A DNA stretch of 64,000 nt from Curculioniphilus buchneri (lineage in GTDB: Bacteria; Pseudomonadota; Gammaproteobacteria; Enterobacterales; Enterobacteriaceae), in NCBI RefSeq assembly GCF_964275155.1, contig NZ_OZ193413.1, positions 1,085,708-1,149,707 of the forward strand. Direction: 5' to 3'. A model generated the notes under the pieces. The model was not told the DNA's origin. It was given only the letters and a program-made list of their open reading frames with translations, and did not search any database. Both the position numbers and the translations under genes were made by a program. Position 1 is the first letter of the stretch, and each line of letters opens with the position of its first letter. Positions 30,031 to 38,993 of the stretch are shown here, piece by piece.

Positions 30031-31763
30031 ACCAAATTATCATTTATAATATAATAAATTTTGATATAAAATGAAAAATTCAAATATTATCAAAAACATA
30101 CTACTTATACTGCATGATAGCGCCACTGTTATTAAAGTAGGAATAATAAGCTGGAGTGTTTTTTCGTAAAACATGACTTTAATAAGAAATACCACCATAG
30201 TTATTTTGCTAACTAATCTTATTGTATTATTAGATCAATTTCTAACATATATAAATGACCTTGTCTATTGAATCAATAATAATTCTTCCATTTTTCGAAA
30301 AACTAAAAATTATTTAATTAAACCCATATTTATGTACATACGCATATAATGATTTATTAAAAATATAACGCGGTGATTACCGTATCACCATCTTTAGTAT
30401 CTAGTATAACGAAACTAGAATAAATTACTGATAAAATATATATAAAACAAATTAACTGCTAATGGCAATAAAACTTTATTTTAATTGATCCAGATAATTC
30501 TAAAATGATTTAATTAAACTTAATGAATGACTGTTAGAAAATGTACAATTTAAATGACATTTAGATTAAAATAATTAACTGATAATAATAATATTATTTA
30601 CATATAGTTAAATTTATCCTTTGATAAGGACTGCAAAACGGTAACATATTGTAAGTTTATGTATTAATAATTTATTTTAAGTTTAATTGTATAACATACA
30701 ATATCCATATTAAGTAGTAATCTACATACCGATGTATCGGTACAATCTAAAATGAAATTTATCTATAATATCATCTTAAAATTAAAATTATTTATCTTAA
30801 AAAATACTCTTTTTTACAACGGCAACTGAGCAAGTTTGTTCAACATTCACAATAGATGCTGTTATTTATAGAAATAAATGTTATGATTGCTTAAATCAAC
30901 ATTTAAAAAAGTAACAATGCTAAAAAAAGATATTCTATTAAACTAGCCATCATCATTCTATCAATTCTATTGATAGATCGGATAAATTCAAAAAATATTA
31001 TAAATTACAGTGTTAACCTAAATTAGAGTCAGCTCTAAAATTATAGATAACTATTTATTAATACATTAAACATATTCAATGAATAATAATATTTGTAAAT
31101 TCATTCTATCGAATGATTATACGTACTCGATCTAAATCACATTACCAACATGTAATCTCAAGCAAAGCACTGATTGAAACATTAACGTTTCTACTAAGTT
31201 TGTAATGGGAGAAAAATTCAATTGTATTCATATTATATCTTGTAATTAAATTTATGATTGACTAGTCAGTTAATCTAACATATCACAGTAATACATCTTA
31301 TTTCAAATTCAGAAAATAAAATTTTAGATATTACTGATTTTAGCCAATCTTTATTTCTTTAATAACACACATCTCAATTTGTCCAAAAAAGGTAAAACAA
31401 TAAAATTGTCTTGATTTCATGTTTAGACATAATCAAAAAGACAAAATTCGACTTGTCATACTATATCTATTATAATAAAAATTACCTATTATTTTATGTT
31501 GAACAACATAAAGTAAATCTTAGTCAAAATGATATATTCTAGTTCGATACTAATTAAAAAACGAATTGCATTGTATCTTTTCGCTTAAAATAAGCGATAT
31601 TTTAATTCTAGCACTGGAATAATGTGATATCGATATAATATAGATATATTTTAAATAAGTAATTATATTATATAATTTGTCAATTATTTTAAATAACTGT
31701 TTAACCTTATATAAATTAAAATAACATGTATTGCAGTTTTGAAATGAAAAGGTTATATATTAT

Positions 31764-32498
31764 ATGCTTGCTATCATTCGCAGCATTGCTGCAGTACTCT
31801 TATCTATTCTAATCTGCATATGTGGATTAATATATTGTTCGTTTAGTCCACGAAATCCTCGTCATGTTGCAACTTTTGGACGCTGGTTTGGTCGTATGTC
31901 TCCTCTGTTCGGCATTCGAACAGAAATACGCTATCCCAAGGGGATAAGATTACCTAAAAATTGTATTTATATCGCAAACCATCAAAATAATTATGACATG
32001 GTCACGGCTTCATGTGTAGTACAACCGCGTACAGTTACAGTGGGCAAAAAAAACATATTGTGGGTGCCTTTATTTGGAATTCTATATTGGTTGAGTGGTA
32101 ATTTATTAATTAATCGTAATAATATTACTCATGCTTATGAGACCTTAACTAAAATAATCCACAATATAAAAAAGAATAATGTTTCAATCTGGATGTTTCC
32201 AGAAGGCACACGAAGTCGTGGGCGAGGTCTTCTTCCATTCAAAATCGGCGCCTTTTATATAGCGATAGAGGCTGGTGTTCCTATCGTACCAATTTGCGTA
32301 TCGAACACATCAAATAAAATCAAACTGAATCGCTGGTCTAACGGATTAGTTATTATTGAAATTTTACCACCTATAGATACGTCTTTCTATAGTCGGGAAC
32401 AATTACGAGAATTATCTAAATATTGTTGGGACATGATGAAGATCAAACTAGATGAATTGAATACAGAAGTTGCTATACGGGAATCTCTTCGACGCTAA
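31764..32498 (+). CDS. plsC: 1-acyl-sn-glycerol-3-phosphate acyltransferase PlsC
   Basis: Adds the second acyl chain to lysophosphatidic acid to make phosphatidic acid, the precursor of all membrane phospholipids. The 244-residue protein has an N-terminal membrane anchor (IIRSIAAVLLSILICICGLIY region), the catalytic HX4D motif in IANHQNNYDMVTA (about residues 71-83), the glycerol-phosphate-binding block WMFPEGTRSRGRGLLPFK, and VPIVPICVSNTSNK. It is nearly collinear with E. coli PlsC (245). It is followed at 603 bases by the convergent copper receptor gene. The weak AAAGG about 10 bases upstream is the only Shine-Dalgarno seen. Confidence 0.97.
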   Translation: MLAIIRSIAAVLLSILICICGLIYCSFSPRNPRHVATFGRWFGRMSPLFGIRTEIRYPKGIRLPKNCIYIANHQNNYDMVTASCVVQPRTVTVGKKNILWVPLFGILYWLSGNLLINRNNITHAYETLTKIIHNIKKNNVSIWMFPEGTRSRGRGLLPFKIGAFYIAIEAGVPIVPICVSNTSNKIKLNRWSNGLVIIEILPPIDTSFYSREQLRELSKYCWDMMKIKLDELNTEVAIRESLRR

Positions 32499-33099
32499 TT
32501 AACGCTCAGTTATCTCATTATATTCAGTTAAATTTTCCCGTTGAATCACAATAAATTGATGTGAGTATATTTACTTTATACCTATTATTTCACTGCTACC
32601 TCTTACTATTAATGGAATTCTATATTGGTAACTTATATAGGTTATTTCGATTTAAATAGTAAAAATATTGGATCACATGTCTTTTCTATTTTAACTACGA
32701 TAAATAATGATTTTTAAATAAATATGAGAATACAGAAAATATGTAAAATATATAAAATAAAGAGGGGGGGAGAAAGAACAATAAAAGTACATTATTGCTT
32801 CTTGTCTAGTTAGAGTCCAAAAAATGTTGAATACCCTCACATTATATACTTAAAATAATTATATCTTCTAATTGACACCAATCTACTAGTAGTAACTAAT
32901 TATACTATATTTTTATACTATTATCATGAAGATATTATGTGCATCATATTAAAATATATTATTCAATATCCTATTTCTTTTGAAGATCTTATATTTAAAT
33001 CTAATCACTCCTCTGTTTTATACTTATCTTATAGATAAGATAAAACATGGGATATATATATTTTAAAATATACTGCTATTATATTGTTTACATAAACAA
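32499..33099. other. Spacer between convergent plsC and copper receptor gene
   Basis: About 600 bases, no gene. Two oddities: a run of seven G at 32764-32770, unusual in this AT-rich DNA, and a 9-bp perfect hairpin at 33024-33043 placed where a terminator for the receptor gene would be. Confidence 0.6.
33024..33043. terminator. Hairpin downstream of the copper receptor gene
   Basis: Arms TTATCTTAT and ATAAGATAA pair perfectly around a two-base AG centre, 57 bases past the end of the minus-strand receptor gene. No strong U-run follows, so termination is only an inference from position. Confidence 0.4.
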
Positions 33100-35232
33100 T
33101 CAAAAGAAAAGATTTGCCCGAGCCCAGAATGTACGTCCTAGCTCAATTAGTGGAGATTTAGCAGCATAACCAAATTCTGGATTGCCAGCAAGATTAAGGT
33201 GCTCGCTATAACGTCGATTAAGCAAATTATCCACACCTGCATTGATCTTGAATATCTTTGAAGCTTTCCAGGTTATATTGCTAGATAACACCCCAAAACC
33301 TGTACTACAGTTAAAATCTTTTCCTACAACATTGCCTTCATTTAAAGCAATGTGCTTCTGAGCTGCTACCAAACGCCATAAACCTGTAATACTCCAATTT
33401 CCTTCTACCCAACCTAAAGAAAAGCGTCCCTCAAGAGGAGGAATCTGGGGTAAAGGTTTATGTGTACTTTTATTTTTACCAAACGACCAAGCTGCGCTAC
33501 TTTTCAATCGCCAATGATCAGAAAGATGATAACTTAAACCCATTTCGCTGCCAAGAGTACGAGCATCAACATTGTATGCTCGATTATTCTTTGAATTTGA
33601 GCTATCATAGCGAAATAAGATAAAATCTTTTATTTGACCAGTATAAGTTGAAATCCAACTATTAAATTTTTTAAGCCGCAAATGTGCTCCAAGATCTAAC
33701 TGCGTAGTTTTTTCGCGTTTAAGTCGATCGAATGCATCGTATCCTGATCCTCGTCCAGACTTAAGGGTCATAATTTCCCAATAATCCGGAAATCTTTCAC
33801 TCATTCCTGTACCACAATAAATCATCAAAGGAAAATTGTTAGACCTGTGTTCCAAGCGAAAAAAAGCAGCAGGATATGTTTCACGACGTTTTTTTATTAT
33901 CTTTTTTGTAGGATGATATTTTAAAACTGTATTTTCAATTCGTATGCCGCTAATTAGGTTATTTTCTGGTTTAAACCACCATTTTAATTCAGCAAAAATT
34001 CCACCATCTTGGAAACACGAATCTTCTTGCCAACCCTCTTTTTTAGCATGTTTTCGATGCCAATTAACTTGCATATCCGTTCCACCCTGTAATTGTAAAT
34101 TATACCATTGCCAGGTTCCAATGCTACGGCCTCCTAAAGTAAGCCGATCGATATTATGGCGCATAGGAGCCCTGATAAAACTAGGTTTAATAGCTAATGG
34201 ACATACAAGTACTGATGGACGTAATAACAAATCTCGTCTCCTATAATTATCCATCACATGATCAGCATAATGATACCATCCTTGGATTTCTATTTTCTCT
34301 AAGATGTTATTATTTATTGCATTTTGCTCAAATTTTATTCCAATACTATTTCTTTTAAAATAAGTTCCGTCCATATTTCGGCTAGCATATTGTGCATTAC
34401 CGTTACCGTGTCCTATAGAGATCTCTATTAACTTTTCTGATGATGGCGTATAACCAAATGTTATATCACTATTCCATTTTCGCCATCCGGAATGGACTGG
34501 TCGTTTTTCACTATCTTGATAATTTCCGGATCTAGATAAATTGCTTACCAGACGTAGATAACCAAACACATCGCCTAATGAAGTATCAAGATTCTGATCC
34601 AACCGACTATTTGAACCAATTAAGATACTACTATTCAACTTCATTCCTGGTGCATCAAAGTGCGGTCTTACACGTTCAAACTGTAATATACCTGCTGATG
34701 CGCCAGGACCCCATAATACTGATTGAGGCCCCTTAATCAGCGTTATACAATCAAAATTTTCTGGATGAATATAAGCAATTGGTGAATCCATACGTGATGC
34801 ACAGGCACCAAGTATTTCACCACCTTCAACTAACATACGTAGCCTGGAGCCAAACATGCCTCGAAAAATTGGATCACCATTAGTCCCACCATTACGGATT
34901 AATGTAAATCCGGGAATAATTTTTAAATAGTTTACACTATCGTTAGCCGACAGGACGTGATTGGAATGTTTTGGAGACAGTGTTACAGTAAGTGGTGATT
35001 CTTTTTGTGCAGTAATAACAATCACATTGTCATTTTCCCTCGAAGTGTCCAAAGAGCTGCCTATATTTTTATAGTTGTAATTCTTCGAATTAAGAGCGCG
35101 CTCTTCGATTTTAGAGAGAGGATCATTGGCTGCATGCGGGCTAAATGACATGTTAAATATAAATAATGCCAGCAATAACATTGCACGTAGCACTATAAGT
35201 GGGCGTGACCACGCCCGGAAAGTATCTGACAT
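33100..35232 (-). CDS. oprC: TonB-dependent copper receptor, OprC/NosA family
   Basis: Outer-membrane beta-barrel receptor for copper uptake, 710 residues and uninterrupted. An N-terminal signal peptide (hydrophobic core about residues 11-30, likely cut after SPHA) is followed by a TonB-box-like NVIVITA (69-75) and the plug domain with FRGMFGSRLRMLVEGGEI, IKGPQSVLWGPGASAG. The rest is barrel strands ending in the aromatic C-terminus FWARANLFF. The OprC copper site described in Pseudomonas, CxxxM on the plug plus HxM in the barrel, is present as C144-ASR-M148 and H325-V-M327. AAGGAA precedes the ATG. Retaining such a receptor intact amid heavy decay suggests selection. Whether tonB-exbB-exbD exist is not visible here. 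The gene symbol is by family, not by an E. coli name. Confidence 0.88.
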   Translation of the reverse strand: MSDTFRAWSRPLIVLRAMLLLALFIFNMSFSPHAANDPLSKIEERALNSKNYNYKNIGSSLDTSRENDNVIVITAQKESPLTVTLSPKHSNHVLSANDSVNYLKIIPGFTLIRNGGTNGDPIFRGMFGSRLRMLVEGGEILGACASRMDSPIAYIHPENFDCITLIKGPQSVLWGPGASAGILQFERVRPHFDAPGMKLNSSILIGSNSRLDQNLDTSLGDVFGYLRLVSNLSRSGNYQDSEKRPVHSGWRKWNSDITFGYTPSSEKLIEISIGHGNGNAQYASRNMDGTYFKRNSIGIKFEQNAINNNILEKIEIQGWYHYADHVMDNYRRRDLLLRPSVLVCPLAIKPSFIRAPMRHNIDRLTLGGRSIGTWQWYNLQLQGGTDMQVNWHRKHAKKEGWQEDSCFQDGGIFAELKWWFKPENNLISGIRIENTVLKYHPTKKIIKKRRETYPAAFFRLEHRSNNFPLMIYCGTGMSERFPDYWEIMTLKSGRGSGYDAFDRLKREKTTQLDLGAHLRLKKFNSWISTYTGQIKDFILFRYDSSNSKNNRAYNVDARTLGSEMGLSYHLSDHWRLKSSAAWSFGKNKSTHKPLPQIPPLEGRFSLGWVEGNWSITGLWRLVAAQKHIALNEGNVVGKDFNCSTGFGVLSSNITWKASKIFKINAGVDNLLNRRYSEHLNLAGNPEFGYAAKSPLIELGRTFWARANLFF

Positions 35233-35752
35233 AACTATGTGTTTCCTTATTTAATAAAAAAGTTGTCTTCAGGTTCTAATCCTGGATTATGTGGTCGCAT
35301 ATAGCTAATGTCATTACTTTTTAAATTTATAAGCAACATGTCAATATAAAATAGGGACATACTAGCTCGAATTTTTATCCGAAAAATATGAAACGACCAC
35401 GCCAAATAATATTATATCTAAATCAGATAGACTTAGGATAAGTCAGATAGACTCGGGAGAATTTTGTATTAGTTATCAATGTCTTTGATATATTTATTAA
35501 TAAGTCCACTTAATGGTTAATGATAACCTGTTTTGCATATTTACTTAAACAAAAAAATCAATCATGTTTTTTAGAATGACAATTCTCTATCTTAAAATAT
35601 TATTTTCATATACATTTAACATTTAAAAATAAAGATTTTTATTCGTTTTTCTTCAGTTCTATTGAACATAGACATTAATAATAATACAGCATATTAATAT
35701 ACGCAATATACGAGATTTATATTTAGAAGCTTGGAAAATTTTTCTATATATA
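35233..35752. other. Spacer upstream of the copper receptor gene
   Basis: About 520 bases between tRNA-Leu(CAA) and the receptor start; it must hold the receptor promoter. It contains two copies of TCAGATAGACT 20 bases apart (35423-35453). A metal-regulator operator could not be assigned. Confidence 0.5.
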
Positions 35753-35837
35753 TGATACCGAAGGTCGGATTTGAACCGACATACCCAAAGGTGGTTGATT
35801 TTGAATCAACTGCGTCTACCAATTTCGCCACTCCGGC
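35753..35837 (-). tRNA. leuX: tRNA-Leu (anticodon CAA)
   Basis: Full cloverleaf on the minus strand: acceptor GCCGGAG pairing with CTTCGGT, D-arm with AATTGGTAGACGCA typical of tRNA-Leu, anticodon loop TTCAAAA (CAA) in a five-pair stem, a long variable arm, and T-loop TTCAAAT. It matches E. coli leuX. After the A73 discriminator the genome reads TCA, not CCA, so the terminal CCA must be repaired or added by the CCA enzyme. Confidence 0.97.
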
Positions 35838-37424
35838 TAAAGTATAGTTTAGAATATAAACATCTTCTGCATTATTCGTATAATTAAAAATTTTTTAAAA
35901 ATATTTTCCGATCTTTTAAAATTATCACCATTTTTTTCTTTTTATTTATAAAAATTAAATATTTTCATCAAAAATACAATCTAATAAATCTTCCAAACAT
36001 GCATTAACGCTATACGAGTTAAACTCTTTTTGATAATTTCATTATTAAAATATAGTTCATAACAAGTATAGCAACTATGCTTAGTATTTTCTGAATACAA
36101 ATATTTTATTCTAAATTAAATATTATGTAAATTATTTATTTCTTGAAAAACATTGAATACAAAAAAATCAACTTTATTTTTCTATTAACTAAATCAATCT
36201 GTCTAAGCTTTTAATGCATGGAGAAGATAAACCACTGCTAAAATGATAGACAACATACTGATAATATGTCAACTATTTGTATAAGATAACGTCTTATATT
36301 TAGAAAATATGACTCGATAGTTCGATTCACTTTCATTGTAATTCTTTTCTAAAATTTAGAATGCATTGATTTAATAAAAATTAAACATATCAGTTTGATG
36401 ATATATCATCATGAATAATGATGATTTAATTTTTATGATATAAATAGGAACAAGGTTATTTGTCATATAATTTATGAAGTTAAATATTAAAATATCCCAT
36501 TATAGTATACTTGCGAATTTGTTTTATGTATTATATTACAATAGTGCAGTTTTTACTAGAATGGTAGCTATTTTAGTTTTTATACACTGCCCGTACCCAA
36601 GTACAATCTTGAAAAGAATAATGATGTTATAGAAATATTAAAAATTCGATATATAACCGATTATTGTACATTCTTTACTGATCAAATCAATACATGGTTT
36701 TTAACTTGGATGTATATTATATTTATAAATATACAATTGATATACTCTATGAGTATATTATCCCATTCGTTTCGTTGTTTCGTAATCTTCTATTACAATC
36801 AAAAGAAAAAATACAATGATATACATTTTAATAATTAAATAAAAGTAATCTTAATTAACAATTAAAATCATTACCGATTAATAATTGGCGGATTAATACC
36901 TCTTGTTATACAAAAAAAATTGTGTTCTAATGAAGTGACATTTGAAGATTGATTATTTTAAGTATAAAAACTAAAAATATTTATAAAATCAGCTTATTAG
37001 AGATCTAATTTTTTCCACTGAATAAATCTATTAAGATAAATTAAATATAAGGTAAACTTATGTTTAGACCAAAATTGGTATACATATTTTATCAGAAAAA
37101 GTGAATTTATTAGTATGCATAATAGAAAAACATGCATTAAGTATGCAATAGGCCTAAACCAATTTCTAGAAATTTATATGTAAATTTTTAAAACATAATC
37201 AATCTACTTAATTATTTTATTTCTTGAGTAGATTTCAGCTACAATAAGCTTTCTTAACAACGTTTAAAATAATAGTTAATCAATAAAAGGTTGACTGAAA
37301 CCTAGTGATTTCACATAATGATTTTTAAATTGCTAAATCAAAGTGATGTTGAATTGTTATTGAATTAAGTAATTAAATCAAAATAATCTATAATTGATTA
37401 TATAAGAATCTTGGTATACTAATG
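35838..37424. other. Spacer between tRNA genes
   Basis: About 1.6 kb of AT-rich DNA with stops in all frames; no gene, repeat or structured RNA that I can support. The promoter for the tRNA cluster should be in its last 100 bases; TTGGTATACTAATG (37412-37425) just before the first tRNA contains a possible -10-like TATACT. Confidence 0.5.
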
Positions 37425-37510
37425 CGGGAGTGGCGGAAATGGCAGACGCACCAGATTTAGGTTCTGGCACTATCAGAGTATGCGAGTTCAAATCTCGCTT
37501 CCCGCATCAT
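37425..37510 (+). tRNA. leuW: tRNA-Leu (anticodon UAG)
   Basis: Acceptor GCGGGAG pairs with TTCCCGC; anticodon loop TTTAGGT gives UAG; the long variable arm and T-loop TTCAAAT fit a class II tRNA. It matches E. coli leuW. The encoded 3' end reads A-TCA instead of ACCA. It is the first member of a four-gene cluster in the same order as the E. coli leuW-glnU/W-metU-glnV run. Confidence 0.97.
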
Positions 37511-37532
37511 ACACTCTTGTAAAGCATCGATT

Positions 37533-37606
37533 GGGATATAGCCAAGTGGTTTAAGGCAGCGGGTTTTGATCCCGCCACTCCCAGGTTCGAATCCTGGTAT
37601 CCCAGC
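37533..37606 (+). tRNA. glnU: tRNA-Gln (anticodon UUG)
   Basis: Acceptor TGGGATA pairs with TATCCCA, discriminator G73 as required for GlnRS; anticodon loop TTTTGAT gives UUG in a perfect GCGGG/CCCGC stem; T-arm CCAGG-TTCGAAT-CCTGG. It is intact. CCA is not encoded (CTT follows G73). Confidence 0.97.
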
Positions 37607-37679
37607 TTACATTATCTTTAATATCTTTGATGGAATTTTGTTATTACAAGTTTTTTATTAAAAGACAGTTATTGATCAC

Positions 37680-37753
37680 GGCTACGTAGCTCAGCTGGTT
37701 AGAGCACAGCACTCATAATGCTGGCGTCACAGGTTCAAGTCCTGTCGTAGCTA
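37680..37753 (+). tRNA. metU: Elongator tRNA-Met (anticodon CAU)
   Basis: Acceptor GGCTACG pairs with CGTAGCT (G-U at the end), D-arm TAGCTCAGCTGGTTAGAGCA, anticodon loop CTCATAA, T-loop TTCAAGT. It matches the E. coli metT/metU elongator species. CCA is not encoded. Confidence 0.96.
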
Positions 37754-37762
37754 CTATAATTT

Positions 37763-37836
37763 TGGAGTATAGCAAAATGGGAAAAGTTCCGAATTCTGAT
37801 TCCGTCATTCCAGGTTCGAATCCTGGTACCCAACCA
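37763..37836 (+). tRNA. glnV: Degenerate tRNA-Gln (anticodon CUG)
   Basis: Recognisable as E. coli glnV from the anticodon loop TTCTGAT and perfect T-arm CCAGG-TTCGAAT-CCTGG, and it ends with CCA. But the acceptor stem TGGAGTA against TACCCAA has A-C and G-A mismatches and the G73 discriminator appears lost by a one-base deletion. The anticodon stem has two mismatches, and the D-stem cannot be drawn. Probably a tRNA pseudogene; its CAG codons could be read by the intact UUG species. Confidence 0.7.
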
Positions 37837-38993
37837 TAGTGATATATGTATTTAAAGATTAAAAAAACTATATTTTTTATATGAAAACACAATGGCATTG
37901 TAATATAAAATATGAATTTTTAGTAAAATGTATTAGAAGAATTGTACACGGAATAATTATGTTTTCTACTGCAATAAATTATCGATCTCATCATCCAGTT
38001 GAGGTCCACTTTAAAAGTAAAGCACTATACGATATCTAAAACCTCATTAAAAATCTAGTTTTTAGCTAATCTATAAAAATTTAGTATGATATTGAAGTAC
38101 ATGTAGTGATATCAATAATATTGTCATAACTAGACAAATGTTAAGTGTCGTTGTTTTTGAAAAACTACAGTAATTTTTTTATATGAAAGTAGAACCATTG
38201 AATTGATGTATAACTTTGATGATGTATATCATAATAGATAGATATGTAAAACATACAATATAGTTACGATTTGTTATGCTCTCCGTTCAACATTAGTTTG
38301 AGTATTAGTTAGAATGTTTTAAGTGCACTAAAATTAATAATTGACTACTATACAATGACATTGCATATCGATGTGAGAAAGGAACAGTGATCTTTTTACA
38401 TTCTTTAATGATTACTTCTTAAAAGTATTAGTTTTGAATCCACTGCAAAAAATTGGATTGTGTTTTATGAACCACATGAACCAATGGAGAGAATGTCAAA
38501 ATTTAAAATCTGCTTTAAAATATTAAAACTAAATACCAATTAAATTTTAATTAAATAAAACTAAATACAGAATAAATTTATTGAATACATGTATATTATA
38601 AAGTTCATACATTAATTGAATTAAATATAAAAAAATCATCAATATTTTGAATCTACTTTATTGCATTAGATATTACATTAAGTGATGTGTAAGTATTAAT
38701 AGGTATCTCATCATGTTGGCACGTTAATAATGGAATTTAATTTAAATAACTTCTTTTTAAAAAATTACATCAATAAAAATTGATTTTTATCAAAGCCAAT
38801 TTTTAAGAAAATTGAAATAAGATAATGTATATTCAAATCGTTCTATATTCTACAATACATTAATACATTAACAAAATTTCTTTTTTTATTGTTCTATTAA
38901 ACAATATTAGAAGTTTTAATTTCATGTTAATGTGATTTGTGTTGCATAAAGTTATTTGTTCTCATAAAAAAATGCTTTCTCTTTAATAAGAAC
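37837..38993. other. Spacer, including the expected place of the lost MetL dehydrogenase half
   Basis: About 1.16 kb with no gene. The homoserine dehydrogenase domain of MetL would have occupied this region on the minus strand; beyond a few codons after the metL stop I cannot recognise any of it, so the loss is old or involved a deletion. Confidence 0.55.

Larger units (their letters stand above)
27393..31763. other. 4.4-kb gene desert
   Basis: The longest gap in the window, extremely AT-rich, with no intact gene I can support on either strand. It holds a once-interrupted reading frame (28748-29035, listed separately), a stretch near 29610-29680 that may be coding debris but which I could not identify, and small perfect hairpins at 30012-30030, 30372-30389, 30727-30742 and 31581-31597. 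In E. coli parC precedes plsC; I could not recognise it here. Most likely several erased genes. Confidence 0.6.

Noticed and set aside
35270..35285. T-arm-like sequence (CAGG-TTCTAAT-CCTG) upstream of the copper receptor gene
   Set aside because: The loop lacks the conserved purine after TTC, and no acceptor, D or anticodon arm is found around it; at best a tRNA relic.
37713..37898. A 61-codon minus-strand open frame over the tRNA cluster
   Set aside because: It is the antisense of tRNA-Met and tRNA-Gln; the protein-like VPGFEPG/TTGLEPVTPAL pattern is a well-known artefact of translated tRNA genes.
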